A stretch of 64,000 bases of DNA from Sialis fuliginosa (lineage: Eukaryota; Arthropoda; Insecta; Megaloptera; Sialidae), in contig OY540809.1 in assembly GCA_961205875.1 (NCBI GenBank), positions 10,614,267 through 10,678,266 of the forward strand, written 5' to 3'. Made by a program: the position numbers and the translations under genes. A model generated the notes under the pieces. The model made no database searches. It was not told where the DNA came from and saw nothing but the letters and a program-made list of their open reading frames with translations. Of the stretch, positions 45,462 to 58,210 are shown one piece after another; position 1 is the stretch's first letter; the number at the start of each line of letters is the position of its first letter.

Positions 45462-45490
45462 CCCGAGTAACACCGGGTCCATTGCGCTAG
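45462..45490 (+). mobile_element. Helitron-like 3' terminus
   Basis: Short hairpin CCCG...CGGG (45462-45477), then 'tccattgcg', CTAG at 45487-45490 and T. This is the 3' signature of a Helitron. The upstream body is not recognised, so only the end is called. Confidence 0.5.
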
Positions 45491-46908
45491 TTCTAACCAC
45501 GAATACAAAAATATCGGTATGGAGAACCATACATGACTTCCATGTTCTTTATATTTATAAATAATTTTTAATATATGAGAAATTTCAATGGGATTTGTCA
45601 GAAATAAAACTCACCTTTGTATAAATAATGTCCTAATGTCAAAAACATAATACACATTCGTAGAATAACTAATTTGACAATTTGAATTTAGTTGCATTTG
45701 TTTCTAAAGCAATAAAAATTAATGACATTAATTTGTATTTAAAATTCAAATTTCGAGGCTGGTTTTTACCCCTTCAATAGCTGTTTAGGCACATACAAAT
45801 AGTTAATGTCCCTAAGGTTCAATTGAACTACAAATGTACCAAGTCTGATCAAAATTAATGAGATAATACTTGCAACGTTCACTTTTTATACGAAAATAGT
45901 TACACAATTTCGAATATTTCTAAAACCCCTAATCCGATTAGCACCAAAATCAATAAGTTTGGAGTACTCACTGAGACAAACATTTTCCCTAAAAAGATTC
46001 AGATCGGTACATTTTTACATTAGTTATCGTGAACGAAAGAAAATTCTACATCCAGACACACAGACACACGCACAGCCGCCATGCGGAAATAAACTTTTCT
46101 TTAAGTTTTGAAGTTAGTACATTCAGAATCTGTCATTACCTCGGACACAATTTTTCGATGGTGTTACAATACTTCCATTTCTTTCAGAACAGAAAGAACA
46201 GAAAGTATGTACAAAAAGTACATTCCGGTACTTAATTAAAAAAAAAAAAACTGTATATCTAAAATCTCACATATATAATATCTACATACGTAATCAAATA
46301 TCCGTTACAAATTATCACTGTTTTTAATGTTGCACATGCACCCAGTCACACGCCCCTTGTTAATATACATGCATGAAGGGTTAGCCTGTGACTAATAGCA
46401 TAATATAAATCAAATGTCGGGAATTTCCATAGCAACGCGTGTTTAATCAAATAGAACAATTGCCATTTGTTTCTCAATTAATTGCAGATGTTATCGAAAC
46501 CACCATCGCGCTCTCAGATCATATTTGGGATATATTATCACAATATCCGTGTACCCAAATAAAACTTAATTAATGGGCCGCAATGCAGTAATCCAACACA
46601 AAAAAAATGAGTCCGAAGCAATTTTATTTGTTTATTTGGTAATTTAAAAAAGCTCAATAATCTGAAGATAATTTTGTATATATTTTGTGTATATAAATTT
46701 TTTTTGCAATACCAGGATGTTTTTGTTGGCTTTTAAAAAAATGTTCAAAGTTTATTTTTTCAATTTAAACATTTTATTTGACATGTGTCTATTTCAAAAT
46801 GTCAATTTTCAAACGTCATTATTCCAAAAACTACTGATTTTAGAGATATGATATGCTGTACAAAAAGTGTTCAGAATTTATCGCACAATTCAAAAATGGT
46901 ATAATATA
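45491..46908. other. Gene-free stretch, partly repeat-like
   Basis: The part from 45770 to 46220 ('aatccgattagcaccaaaat', 'agattcagatcggtacattt') has the wording of dispersed insect repeats, but has no second copy here. An imperfect 'acacacagacacacgcac' tract lies near 46056. No gene. Confidence 0.4.
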
Positions 46909-46910
46909 TA

Positions 46911-46968
46911 GGGTGTTCCATTTAAAAAAATCAATGATGACTGCATATGTTTTTCCTGAGACACCCTG
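46911..46968. mobile_element. Tiny TA-flanked element remnant
   Basis: 58 bp between TA dinucleotides with inverted ends GGGTGTTCC and 'gacaccctg'. The left end lacks its first CA. It is probably a deletion relic of a CAGGGTG-type element. Confidence 0.45.
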
Positions 46969-47102
46969 TATACAATTTTCTTATGTCAAAAAATCCGCAA
47001 CTAAAAATACTAATCGACGAGTCCGAGCGTTTTTGCACAAAATAATTACCTGAATTTTAAACGAATTTCTTCCTTTCTACGTGAACGCACTGTATAAAAG
47101 AA

Positions 47103-47372
47103 TCCACACTAATGTTATAAATGCGAAAGTGTGTGTCTGTTTGTTACCTTTTGACGGCTAAACCGCTAAACCGATCTTGATGAAATTTGGCAGGGAAATA
47201 GCGTGCATCTTGAGAAACGACATAGTCTACTTTGTATTCCGATAAAAAAATGGATGTGTGACATTTGTACGCATAATAGGTTATACTTTTTTGCTTTCGA
47301 TATCTAGCGTGTAGATGCGAAACTAGAAACCTGTTTTATCGACTATCATAACAGAAATCTGTATTACCACGC
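47103..47372 (+). mobile_element. Helitron-like element B5, 3' truncated
   Basis: Starts TCCACACTAATGTTATAAAT after A. Contains 'ttttgacggctaaaccgcta', 'atgaaatttggcagggaaat' and 'aacagaaatctgtattacc'. It stops before the hairpin and CTAG. Confidence 0.7.
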
Positions 47373-48549
47373 AGAAATATGTTATTATTTATTACTACTT
47401 TACAAAGAATTATACTAGTTGAAAATAAATAACTTAAAATAATTCGTTTATATAAGAGTAATGAAAAATAATTCAATTATCGTTAAAAGGTTTTTAAAGA
47501 TGGAATTTAAAGTAATTATTAGAAATGGTTCTTAAAGATAATTAGGCATTTAACAAAAAAAGAATAATTATAACTGAATGATAAAATATCTCGAAACAGT
47601 TTTAATTCAATTCGTATTGATCATCTAGGGTCGATCCAGACTATCGAGCCGGTCTCGCTCCAGTAAAATATTCAGTTTAATAATATTGTATCAGAGCGTG
47701 ATTGGACCGAGATCTGAGCGATACCTATTATTTATATTTGATTGATTTAAATATCATTTATTCTCTGAAAGTTGACTTTAATAAAGGATGTATAAATGAT
47801 GAGGGTAAAATAATAACATTCTTAGAAAAATATTTGGAAAACAATAGATTCACGTGGTAGTGTACTCGTTATTTTCAACAGAAAACAATTAATATTATTT
47901 GTAATAAAATAATTTAAATAATGAATTCTTTGTTTCATATTTGTGAGGGAAAACATGAAAAAAGGTAAATATGGGATTTACAAGCTGGTATAAACAATGT
48001 ATTGTTTTTAATTGTGGAGGTTTGATGAGTAGAACAATATTTATCTCAATTTATCATGTCTTTCCACCACAACAAAATATCTCGTAAATTATAAAATCTA
48101 TAGAAAATTTGAATTTTTTTCTAAACATGTAATGACTGTCGAACCAAACTTGAACAGTAAATTGAAAAAAATATTTTAAGCAAAAAATCTTTATGATGAA
48201 CATGTGTCCAAAAAATTTTCATGGGGGAGCTGCATCCCTCCATTTTTATTTTTTTTAAATATTTTTTCTCATTTATCATAGAATCGACCGTTTACAAGAA
48301 ATTTGATATAATAGAAAGCATGCAGAATTTTAGGTAATATGGATGCTTTAAGTTACGCGAAATAAATGTATTTTTTTGTTTTATGACTAAAAAAAGTGGT
48401 GTGTATAGTGTATACCTTACCCACATAAGCGCACGGTTGAAGTGAAACTTCTTTAGTTTTCATTAACTACGCGAATTAAATAAATATAATTAAACGTATG
48501 AAAATAATCGAATGTATTATTTTAACGCATATACCGTATACAAACACGT
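47373..48549. other. AT-rich gene-free stretch
   Basis: The short block 47628-47740 ('ctagggtcgatccagactat', 'ggaccgagatctgagcgat') is GC-richer and may be a transposon end; no partner is seen. Confidence 0.4.
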
Positions 48550-48858
48550 AACCTTGTCACCTCCCCCCTTTTACACACGATTTTAATGATTTTGAAATGG
48601 GACCGTCCTCAAGCCAGACCCAAACATTCAACCAAGTTTTATTAATATCGGTTCAGTGGTACATGAGTTATGTGTGTTACAAGAATTTAGGGGACAGACA
48701 GACCACACAGATCTATAGACAGACACGGAACTAAAAGTGTTTGTCAGGACCTGAAACGGAAAGATTAATTTAAAATTTTGAAGTCAGTGAACATTTTTTT
48801 TCTCGTTTTATAACAATCACAAACCTTCTCGTATCTTTGATATTACAAGGAAGCAAAA
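48550..48858 (+). repeat. Family-A repeat, 3' half
   Basis: Contains 'cacacgattttaatgatttt', 'tattaatatcggttcagtgg', a gacagaca tract and the terminal 'tattacaaggaagcaaaa'. The 5' half is missing. Confidence 0.75.
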
Positions 48859-50620
48859 TGTGGAGCTTATTTCCAAAAGGTCACTTCTCCATAAATATTA
48901 AAATCTGAGTTATTGATTCTGTCGTGTTCAGAATTCAATTAACTATCTTAAAAAAAATCCGGTTCAAAACGTCATAACTAGAAAGTAAAAAAATTGTGAT
49001 TACTTAAAAATTTAATGTACATTTGAAATGTTTTTCTTGATTTACCAAAAACTTAAATGGATGGACAAGAGACCATTTGGAAATAAGGTTTACAAATAAA
49101 CCGTACGCTCCTGATATAGTAGAGAGCAGGGTTTTATATTACTTTTTACCGTAGCACCGAACAATAATACGAAACGGATATTTGACATTGAGCTGGAGAC
49201 TGCACGCAAATAAGATATTGATTCCTCGTCGTCAATAAATGCGAAAAACGCCACCCAACAATGCCGTTCCTATGTTTGTTTTATATCTATCGTGCGTGTG
49301 AAAATATTTGAAAAGTTTGCTGCCTTTTCCATTCCTGACAATATTATTTTTATGACTGTTTTTTCGATTGGACCTCTGCATTATTTTATGTGACGAAATA
49401 TTAAATTTTTATTTGTGTTTCGATGTGGATGAATGTGCGGGCAGCTAGATTGATTGGAAAAGTGTTAAGTAATTCTTTTCGTTTTAATTACTGTTTTTGG
49501 TTAAGTGCATTTTGTTAGATTGTATTATTGGATTGAGATAAATAGGTATTTAAGGAAATACCGTTTCGGATTATTTGGAATTTTATATAAAATGAATGTT
49601 TTCATTTAATCAGTTTAATGTACCTACCTACTTTAGATAATCAATTTTATGGGTTGTATTATTTTGAACAATATTTTATTTATTTGTCAATTTCTGCAGT
49701 GAGCGACAATCATTCTGGATTATTTTTTTAAGATCATAAAAACGAACTTATTACAATATAGATACTATTATTTTTTTATCTCTTGCTTCGTTTATTAAAT
49801 ATTTTCAAAAAATCTAATTAAAAAGTTTTTCGTCTCAAAAAAATATAATTTTTTATTACTTAGAATATTTTACCCCTGTTTCAAAAATGAGAGGTTATGC
49901 GTTTATTTTGAAGCCAATGTTCTTAATAAAATGTTGAAGATATTAAAGAAACCTTTTTTTACGAAAAATTGAAACATTCAAAATTGTAGCTTACAGAAAA
50001 AATATTTTAAAAATTACAATCTATATTTAAAATGCTAACTTTTAAACATATAAGGATAAAAATAAAAACACATACTACGCCATGCATACTTATTACAATG
50101 TGTTTATATTTCCTTACAAACTTGCAGGTATTTATTTTTATTTCATACATAATCGTACAAAGCTAACGTCTACATCTGGTTTCTAATGGGCCACTGACTT
50201 TTGCAGTTGAACGCTGTGATACCATATTCCCCTTTCCTAACCATTCCTAACTTCGCCACAACGTAGAAGTAAATGTTCCACGTCTCCAATTTCCCTTACA
50301 GAGAAAACTGCATGTTCTTTCATCTTTCTCATTTCTCTTATTTTCTTACAAAAATAAACCTTATCAAAAAAGCTAAGTCATTTATCATCTTTTGTATCTG
50401 TGTGCCATTTGAATATTATAATTTTTATTACTGTATATGGAATGAAATATCTATGTACGTATTTGTTTGAAAACGGAATAAATCACTGAGAGGGTGGCTG
50501 TAAGGTTGGTGTATTTTCTAGAGAGTTTTACCTGTATTTTAAATAATTTTTTTTTGCAAAATATATATTTGTTTAAGCTTGAATATAAATTGTAGATACA
50601 TATTTTATAATTATAGGAAG
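48859..50620. other. Gene-free stretch
   Basis: The part from 49140 to 49460 is of moderate complexity ('cctcgtcgtcaataaatgcg', 'gtgcgggcagctagattgat') without repeats or frames. The rest is AT-rich. Confidence 0.4.
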
Positions 50621-50697
50621 TTCAGCTCCGCCCCAGTTTGTCTTTATATTTTCGAATCTGTTGTAAGCGATTCTCTCCTTTAACCTGGCAGACGAAA
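50621..50697 (-). mobile_element. MITE family F fragment
   Basis: 'ttcagctccgccccagtttg' followed by 'cgaatctgttgtaagcgatt' and 'ctggcagacga'. One end only. Confidence 0.65.
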
Positions 50698-51450
50698 TTA
50701 TACTGCACAAGCTGAATATAGAGAAAATCCTTAAACAAGTCTTGAAGTTTGTAAATAAAGAAATATTATTCTTCAAAAAATTTTACTTTTACATAAAAAA
50801 AACAACATCACAAACTGAATTGCAGATGACAACAAGTTTCAACTGCACTATAGTCAGTATTGCATAAGATAATTCAACTGTTTACCACAATGCAGCACGT
50901 ACAGAGATAGGGTTTAGGGATCCAAGGTACACTATGTTCAAGGTACAACAGTCTCCCTTATATAAAAACGTTTTAGTTAAAAAGCAAAACATAAATTTGG
51001 ATTCATTATTTCTTAATTAAACTAACTCAACTTTTCTCTAAAGGATAATTACATATAAATATACCTTTAAGAGAAAAAGTTTTTAGTTGTAAGAAATCGA
51101 AGAAGGTAATCTTGTCTTTTAAATTCACCCCAAAACATTTCCTTAAAAAATCCCCGAACGCTATTTAAGACACCTTAAACGTATCATTATTCTTTTTATT
51201 ATAGCGATAATACACAAAGTTTGTATAAGTAAATTTGACAAAACTGTTACTGTTCTCCACATTTTCCTCTAACGGCGTACATTAAAAAGTTCAAGACTAT
51301 AATCGTTATTGCCGGCTATTATCATTAAAAGTGTCCAATACAACAGCTATATCGAACGATATCGTTCGGTGGAGTGTAACTTTCAATATATTTTGAAAAC
51401 GTCTCGCCCAAGACGTGATCTGACTCTCGTTCAATGTAAAGCTCTAGGCT
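50698..51450. other. Gene-free stretch
   Basis: AT-rich, becoming more complex at 51330-51450 ('cgatatcgttcggtggagtg', 'cgcccaagacgtgatctgac'). No exon is supported. Confidence 0.35.
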
Positions 51451-51519
51451 GTTGCGAAGCAGGATAACTTAAAAACTTATCCTTTCGTAACTGTTCGAAT
51501 TTACAAGTAGATCCGTTAC
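51451..51519. repeat. Long direct repeat flanking hAT-like element, left copy
   Basis: 69 bp, 'gttgcgaagcaggataactt' to 'caagtagatccgttac'. It is repeated at 52827-52896 with seven or eight differences and one gap, and directly abuts the transposon end at 51520. Confidence 0.85.
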
Positions 51520-52826
51520 TAGGGATGTCAATTTGTATCGAAACACCAATGCGTTGTAACTATTGGTACAAGTTTTGCATGGGTCGAGAATTTGTTTGGT
51601 TTTTGGTGTGTATTTGATTGCTGATTTCGAGGTTAAGAAAATTCTCATCTGGAAGTGCAGTGTACAAAATTTTGATTATCATTTTTTCAAAAATATAAAT
51701 CTTTTTTTTTAATACTTAAAAATAAATTGAATTTATCCAAAGACATATAATAGGCAGAATGAACTGGCCATTTTAGTTTTCATTGCATGTATAATTCACT
51801 ACCTTTCTTCTTATTGATGTGGACAGAAGCATGAAGTTGCACGTTGTTGCTTGTTTACATTTCAAGCGGAAAATTTAGGAACAAAGGAAAACATTTATAA
51901 TTAAAACTGGACTTGCGTGAGTAACATAGAGACACCCGATCATCAACTGTTCGGTTTTCTGTTAATTTACAAACTCTACAATGGATATAGATTAATACAA
52001 ATAATAATAATTTATAAATTCGTTATGAAAATTAGTCAAGATATAGACGGGTTCGTAGGTACTTTTTGAATAGGTAAATATCATTTTTAATTTAAATTAA
52101 AGATAAAGGGGTACTAATAATGCTTATATTAATTATATTAGTTTTATTTTCAATTTCTCAAAATTTGGAATGGTATTGTTGATCTAAATATTTCTCGTTA
52201 ATAGTATCACCATTTTTTCAGATTTTTATTCCAATATTCGCCGTTCGCACTTGTGCACACCTCATTTTATTCGTGTTGCTTTCTATGGGTATTAATTCAC
52301 AATGTTTCCTTAAAAATCAGATGCTAGTAGTGCAACAAACAAAATATGTTAACGTTATTAGTTTCATGAGTGTTTAAACGTGTTCTAATTGCTGCGAATT
52401 ATTTGTATATGAATAGAGAATTTGATATGCTAATATATTGTATCTAACTGAAGCATGTGATTTCGAATTTTGTTTAAATTATATGGAATAACTTAAATAT
52501 ACATATCACTTGATTTTTAAATGAAATTTATCTAAAAAAAATGATACCAGAAAAGCAGTCTCACACAAAATAGACTTCATATCTTCCCAATTTACTCGCT
52601 CGATTGCACATCGTTATTTTTTTTTTTAAATCGTTTGCATGTTTTTGTTTTCTTTTGGTCATTAATGGGTTAAAATATATTTTGTTGTGATACGAAAAGA
52701 CGTACAGACGGACGGACAACAAACGATGGATTCTAAATATCGAATAGCAAGAAAATAAAAGATTGGTTACTGGCAGTAAACATCGATGTATTTCAACGCA
52801 TTGATGATACGTGATTGCCATCCCTA
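51520..52826. mobile_element. hAT-like element, TAGGGATG(t/g)CAAT ends
   Basis: 1,307 bp. The left end TAGGGATGTCAATTTGTATC faces the right end, whose complement reads TAGGGATGGCAATCACGTAT. Both continue with the shared 'atcaatgcgttg'-like inner segment, giving imperfect inverted repeats of about 40 bp. The TAGGGATG start resembles hAT-type termini. The 86-codon minus frame at the right end is not a transposase motif, and none was found inside. Instead of an 8-bp duplication, 69/70-bp direct repeats flank it. Confidence 0.7.
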
Positions 52827-52896
52827 GTTGCGGGGTAAAGATAACTTAAAAACTTATCCTTTGGTAACTGTTTGAATTTACAAGTAGATCCGTAAC
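52827..52896. repeat. Long direct repeat flanking hAT-like element, right copy
   Basis: 70 bp, 'gttgcggggtaaagataact' to 'caagtagatccgtaac', directly after the right transposon end. Confidence 0.85.
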
Positions 52897-54294
52897 ACTG
52901 CATATACGCTATTTGAAAATAGTAAATACAGCTCAACTTGGGTATTACCATAAATGCGAATGTTTGTTAAAATGTTTCACATCACTGAATTGTATTGTAA
53001 TTTGAGTTACGTTGGTGCACTTATGTTTCTATTTCTTCATGGCAGTCTTCTTTAAAGTGGCATCAATCAACTTTGCATTTTCTACCATATAAGATGTATA
53101 TAAAACTTGTTGTGTATTCTTGATTCTTTCATTTTTATTTTGATATATGAATTCTTATGAAATACAGAAATTGTCAACATTTGTTTGTGTCAGTTTTCTA
53201 TATGTATATCTTTGTGTGAGTGTATATAAAGTATATACACAATACATTATATGTATTCATATGTAAGAATGTCTTATTCTTTGCTTTTCCGCTCAAGTTT
53301 TTTTATAGCAAAATAAATGAATATTATTGTGTATAATATTTGTTAGTAATCGTTTAAACGTAAATAAAACTATAGCTACTAATTCAGTCTGTATTTAAAT
53401 TTCACCAATCTCACCCCTAGCTATTTAAATTCACTAAAAAATGGTCTATAATAGTCCGATTGATTAATATTAACCTATGTCTCAGATACTTTTAAATATA
53501 GCATTATTTTTAGTAAAAAGTGAAAATATCAAGCCAAAACTAGAGAAAATAATGTATCTTAATTTTTATTATTATTTCACTTATTAATTAAATTAAAAAA
53601 TTTACTGAATAAGGATCATCTATCGATTTGTTTTCAAAATTCTCATAAAAATATATTTTTGTTTAGTTATGTTAGTTACTTTAGTCTCTGAGTTCAAATA
53701 AAAACTTTATGTCTGATATTTTTCTATTCCAATTTAAAAAAGTTTCTTCTTAACCTAATTTCAAACATTTAAAAAATCAATTTTATAAATAATAAAGTTC
53801 CAGTTGTTTAATATAATTACAGAAAAGAGGTACTACAAAAATAAAATATTACGCAACCCTTTTTTTATTCTTATAAAATATATTAAAAACTAAATCTCTT
53901 TCATCCCATTATAAATTATATATTTTTCGACATTAATTTAATTTTTTCTTAATTAAAATTTTCACAACAAAACTCATTAATATTGAAAAGTGTAATATCC
54001 TAATTACTTTACGCTTCTTCACAGCTAAACTAATAAAATAGGGCCACCCTGTATATCAATCACGAACTTTTTCAAAAAGCCATACAAAGCCACAGCCAAC
54101 CAATTGTCTTGCTGTGTACAGGCGTTTACCACCTCCGCCCGTGAGTAACATAAAGTAAACAAAGTCAAAGTTCGCTTGTTCTTCACAGTCGCTTTTACTG
54201 CGGCATCTACAGGACCGGCTTTCAATATTAAGGGGATGGCTTCTTTTTATCTAATTTTCATATAATAGCAAAGCGTTTTGATCGTAACATTTTT
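52897..54294. other. AT-rich gene-free stretch
   Basis: A lone 'ccaccctgta' end lies at 54043-54052. The 54060-54240 text is of moderate complexity with a 66-codon minus frame (54025-54225) and no known domain. No gene is called. Confidence 0.4.
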
Positions 54295-54470
54295 AGAGTT
54301 CCGTAGAAAACTAGGAACCCATATAATTTCGCTCTGTCCGCCCGTCTGTCTGTCTATATAAATTTTATACCGATTAAGATGAAATTTGGTATACGGATGT
54401 AGATTGATAACCCATAAACAGAAATAATGATGAGATTTTGGAAAAAAAAAATTTTTTTTGGACCCCCTTC
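54295..54470. repeat. 'gagttccgtag...ctaggaaccc' dispersed repeat
   Basis: Contains 'agagttccgtagaaaactag', 'cgcccgtctgtctgtctata' and 'gatgaaatttggtatacgga'. This wording matches a repeat I know as abundant in Lepidoptera, which is the main hint to the organism. The boundaries are approximate. Confidence 0.6.
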
Positions 54471-54908
54471 CCATCGACTTAAATATACTAATACTATACT
54501 ATACTAACTGATAAATTTTAAATTAATCAACAGTATTTTGTTTTCAACTTTAATAAAGAATAAATTAATGAAATTAAAGTAAGCATCCTAGATAAAATTA
54601 TAATAATATATTTTGGCAGATATAAATTTGAAAACAAAATACTAATTACTATTTTATTAAATTTTGTGGCGGCATTTCAAAATGCACCAATCACACATCA
54701 TTAAATTTAACCAAAGGCTACAACAACACTTCTAATTGCCCACATGTTAAATTTCATATGTCTTTATCAACTTGGAATACACTGTATATTAAAAAAAAAT
54801 TTCATTGAGTGAGGTGTCTTTATATAGGTCTCCTAAAATGTAACAAAAAATGTTATTATAGATGAATTTATTGAGACTGATATATTCATAAAATTGCGGT
54901 TAATAATA
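54471..54908. other. AT-rich gap
   Basis: Nothing recognised. Confidence 0.4.
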
Positions 54909-55337
54909 TATACTATCGGCTTCAGAAGTCGTCTGCCACCGTAAAGGTCAGAATCGCTTACAACAGATTCAAAAATATTAAGACAAACATAATCGGTTTT
55001 CTAGGGCGGAGCTTAAATAGTTACATCATTTTAAATAAAAACACAAATATACGTCCATTTCATTAATTTTATGTCAAATTTAACATATTTAATTACAAAA
55101 ATTCGGAGTATCAATTATTATTATTCAATAGATTATATATTAATTTAATCGCACTTTATATGAGTACTATAAACGAAGAGTACTTCTTTATCTAGCAAAT
55201 GAGTTTCAAAATATCTGTCTTTGTTTGCTACATAGAGAAATTATTTAAATATTATAATAATGAAATGGGAGGAGCTTACTAAGTTTGTGATAAGTGAATT
55301 TCGATGAAAACTGGATGACCACTTCTGCATTTCACTG
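54909..55337 (+). mobile_element. MITE family F copy
   Basis: 'cggcttcagaagtcgtctgc' at the left, then 'tctagggcggagcttaaata' and 'gtttgtgataagtgaatttc', ending 'cttctgcatttcactg' followed by TA (55338-55339). The right end is intact and the left end has lost its CAGT. Confidence 0.8.
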
Positions 55338-55339
55338 TA

Positions 55340-56242
55340 TCTAAGTAAAGCCAATCCTGGTTATAAAGACACGATACAAGATGGGCGTACAAAATAGCTG
55401 AGAGGTGTGAGATAAAATGAGCACTGACAGTGACGTAATACAGTTGTCTGTTCTCTTTATCTTACACGCGAAACGTACTTACGCGTACAGAAAAAAATAT
55501 ATCTAACAATAAAATATTGCTTCTCATTTTATTGGTAATCCAATTGTGCGTAGACTCTAATTTAATTACGAAAAATGCACATGTACACCCCGAAGCGATA
55601 AAGTAATGGATCGGCTTGATTATTTTATACAAATGTAGGAATGGTAGATTCTATATAAAATTTTATTCTATCATTTTTATTTATTCTTTTTGGGCAAACG
55701 TAAAATTTAAAGTTATATAATTTTGTCATAGAAAATAATTTATTAATAACTTAAATAAACATTCTTCAGAACGAAGTTATTAGAAATTTTTAAAGTCAAA
55801 ATAGAAATGAAGTTGTAAAACAATCTAACGCAGTTTGTTGTTAATTTACAAGAATTTCTTCTATATAGTAGTGTTCATGACCAAACTAATGAAAATTTGT
55901 GCAATCTTTGTCTGATATAACTTTGATATCCTTATGTTCTGTAGTTAAATTCTACATGCTTAAATTATTAGTTATAATCAATTCCTTAATAAATTTTATA
56001 AATTATTTTTTAAAACTCGAAAAATATTTTTTTTTCAAATTCCAAAAATGAAAATGTATCACAGTCGAACGGTAAACCATTGTTCAAAATATCTAAATGG
56101 TGATCACACATCAACACGACCACAATTCAATCATATAGGTTGTGGTTATACCACACATTTAGTACAATTGTAATCAAAAACTGAAAATAATAATTTCCTA
56201 TTGTTTCATCTATGCATTTTGTGTTTGTATACTGTAAAAAAA
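55340..56242. other. Gene-free stretch
   Basis: Moderately complex text at 55360-55480 ('gatgggcgtacaaaatagct', 'gagcactgacagtgacgtaa') is otherwise unrecognised. The rest is AT-rich. Confidence 0.4.
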
Positions 56243-56368
56243 TCTATTACCCGCGACTTCGTTCGCGTGGAATATAGATTAGATAATACAGATTTCTATT
56301 ATGATAGTGATAGTACCTATTTCTTCTGACTTATTCAATGTACTCTGTACCGACTGAATAAATACACA

Positions 56369-56414
<46 letters not shown>

Positions 56415-56646
56415 GAAAACAGGTTTTTAGTTTCGCATTTACACGCTAGATGTCTACGCGAAAAAAGTATAACCTATTGCGCGTACAAATGTCAAACACC
56501 CCATTTCGAGATACAAAGTAGCCTATACCCTTCCTCAAGAAACAAGCTATCTCCCTGTCAAATTTCATCAAAATCGGTTTAGCGGTTTATCCGTGAAAAG
56601 GTAAAACAGACAGACAGAGTGATACACTTTCGCATTTAATATATTT
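56243..56646 (-). mobile_element. Helitron-like element B6 with microsatellite
   Basis: 'attacccgcgacttcgttcg' is the reversed 3' hairpin, with CTAG lost. The body shows 'tatctccctgtcaaatttca' and 'ttatccgtgaaaaggtaaaa', and the 5' end has decayed. A trinucleotide run interrupts it. Confidence 0.7.
56369..56413. repeat. (ATT)n microsatellite
   Basis: About 15 uninterrupted units inside the Helitron-like element. Confidence 0.95.
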
Positions 56647-57534
56647 TTAGCGTGTAGTTTCCAAAACAACTGCAATAAATATCTAGCCATTTATGAAACA
56701 GATACAAATTCTCTCATTATAATACAATTTAACATCGGCATAATACATACATACATACACATAATAATATAGACTCATTACCATTTCTCATTTTGATATA
56801 TTCGTAGATATTTCAGTAACCTATATGTTACGCCACTGATAGTAAGATCGATTTATGCGATGTCACTACTCTGATCGACAAAGAGGCGGCGGCTTTTGTG
56901 ATGAATATTTGGTATGATTACATGGTAATACATAATGATACATACACCTTCTCTTGTGAGGGAAACCTATATAAATATGACATCCATTGTCACTCGTGTC
57001 GGAATCAATGATCCAATATTATTTTACTAAATTTATTTACTTTATGTGTGCGTAAATAATAGATTTAATGTGATTAATGATTCTGTGTGCCATGTTTTGA
57101 AGTATTTTAACACTACAAAAGAATAAGTTGTTTATTATGGCATAGCTGTAATTTTGGTTATGTTAGATTATATAGGTTATTTTTTTGTTTTAATTATGCG
57201 TTAGGATTGTTGATCATTAAAATTACTTCTATTTAGAATCATTTGGTAGATTATTGAAAATAATAAATTATATTAAATTAAATATTTGTATTGTTTTTTA
57301 TAGATGTTTTATTTTTAGCCAGATACAGACAAAAATTGGTATTAATACATACATATGCCATTTGAAGCCCTTTGAAGGTGCCATTTTTGAGGAAAAAAAT
57401 TGTGTCAAATTCTACGAATTCAGATCTATAATTTGACACCCTATATGCCTTAGTATAGAAATAAAATAAGTATGAAAATAAAACAAGTTATCTTTATAAT
57501 ACCACTTCCTATTTCTATTTTTTACCCATGTAAG
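56647..57534. other. Gene-free stretch
   Basis: A 'gttacgccactg' transposon end lies at 56829-56840. The text following it to about 57010 ('gacaaagaggcggcggcttt') is more complex and unrepeated. Nothing else is seen. Confidence 0.35.
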
Positions 57535-57775
57535 AAATTACAAAGGTTCCACGGTTGGTACAGGCTTGCGCCAATGCTAGTCAACACTGGGCTAAGACAC
57601 AAATGATAACTTCGTTCAAAACTCAGCCAAGGCTTGTCGACCAAGACTTGTCGTACCGAGGCTGGCCCAGAGTTGGCCCAATTTTCAGTAAAGAATTGGT
57701 GACCCGAAGCTCGGTATCTGAAGGTTGATCTAAACTGGAGCCAATATCGAAAAATCAGCACTGGCAACCCTATAT
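57535..57775. repeat. GC-richer block with ttgg(c)cca-type motifs
   Basis: Contains 'caatgctagtcaacactggg', 'ccaaggcttgtcgaccaaga', 'ggctggcccagagttggccc' and 'cagcactggcaaccctatat'. The recurring ggcttg/ggctgg and ttggc words suggest a degenerate repeat or transposon terminus. An 81-codon minus frame across it shows no domain. Confidence 0.4.
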
Positions 57776-58019
57776 TGGGTAGTTTAAGCTTTTTATAAAT
57801 ATTTTTGAATTCCTGCTTACAGTTTTAAATTACTTTTTTTATTATCTTATTTGAACTATAATCCTAAAAATGTACTTATTTTAATTCCATGAAATTTACA
57901 TTATACATTTCTTAATGTGTAACTGACCTACAAAGTGTTTTAATAAGTCTCCTAAGAATAGAAACAAATAAAAACATTGTTGTAAATAGGTTATCACCAA
58001 AGCACATACCATTTTTAAT
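57776..58019. other. AT-rich gap
   Basis: Nothing recognised. Confidence 0.4.
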
Positions 58020-58210
58020 CTTACATCCATAGATTAAGTCACGTTACTACAGCATCATGTGTATATATTTATCCACAAGATTGAACAGCGCTCTGCAATC
58101 GGCAGTGTCTCTTTACTCATGGCTCGTTATAAATAAAATGATTCCGCCCATCAAACGTGATGATTCTCAGCTCTATAGTTCAATTTAATCCTCTGTATTC
58201 TATACGACAG
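58020..58210. promoter_or_regulatory. Complex non-coding block, possible regulatory element
   Basis: Unrepeated text of higher complexity ('gaacagcgctctgcaatcgg', 'atgattccgcccatcaaacg', 'gtgatgattctcag'). The TGAT-rich cores could be homeodomain/TALE-type sites. Weak inference. Confidence 0.2.

Noticed and set aside
56369..56413. (ATT)n run considered as a CRISPR-like or satellite array
   Set aside because: It is a simple trinucleotide microsatellite with no spacers.
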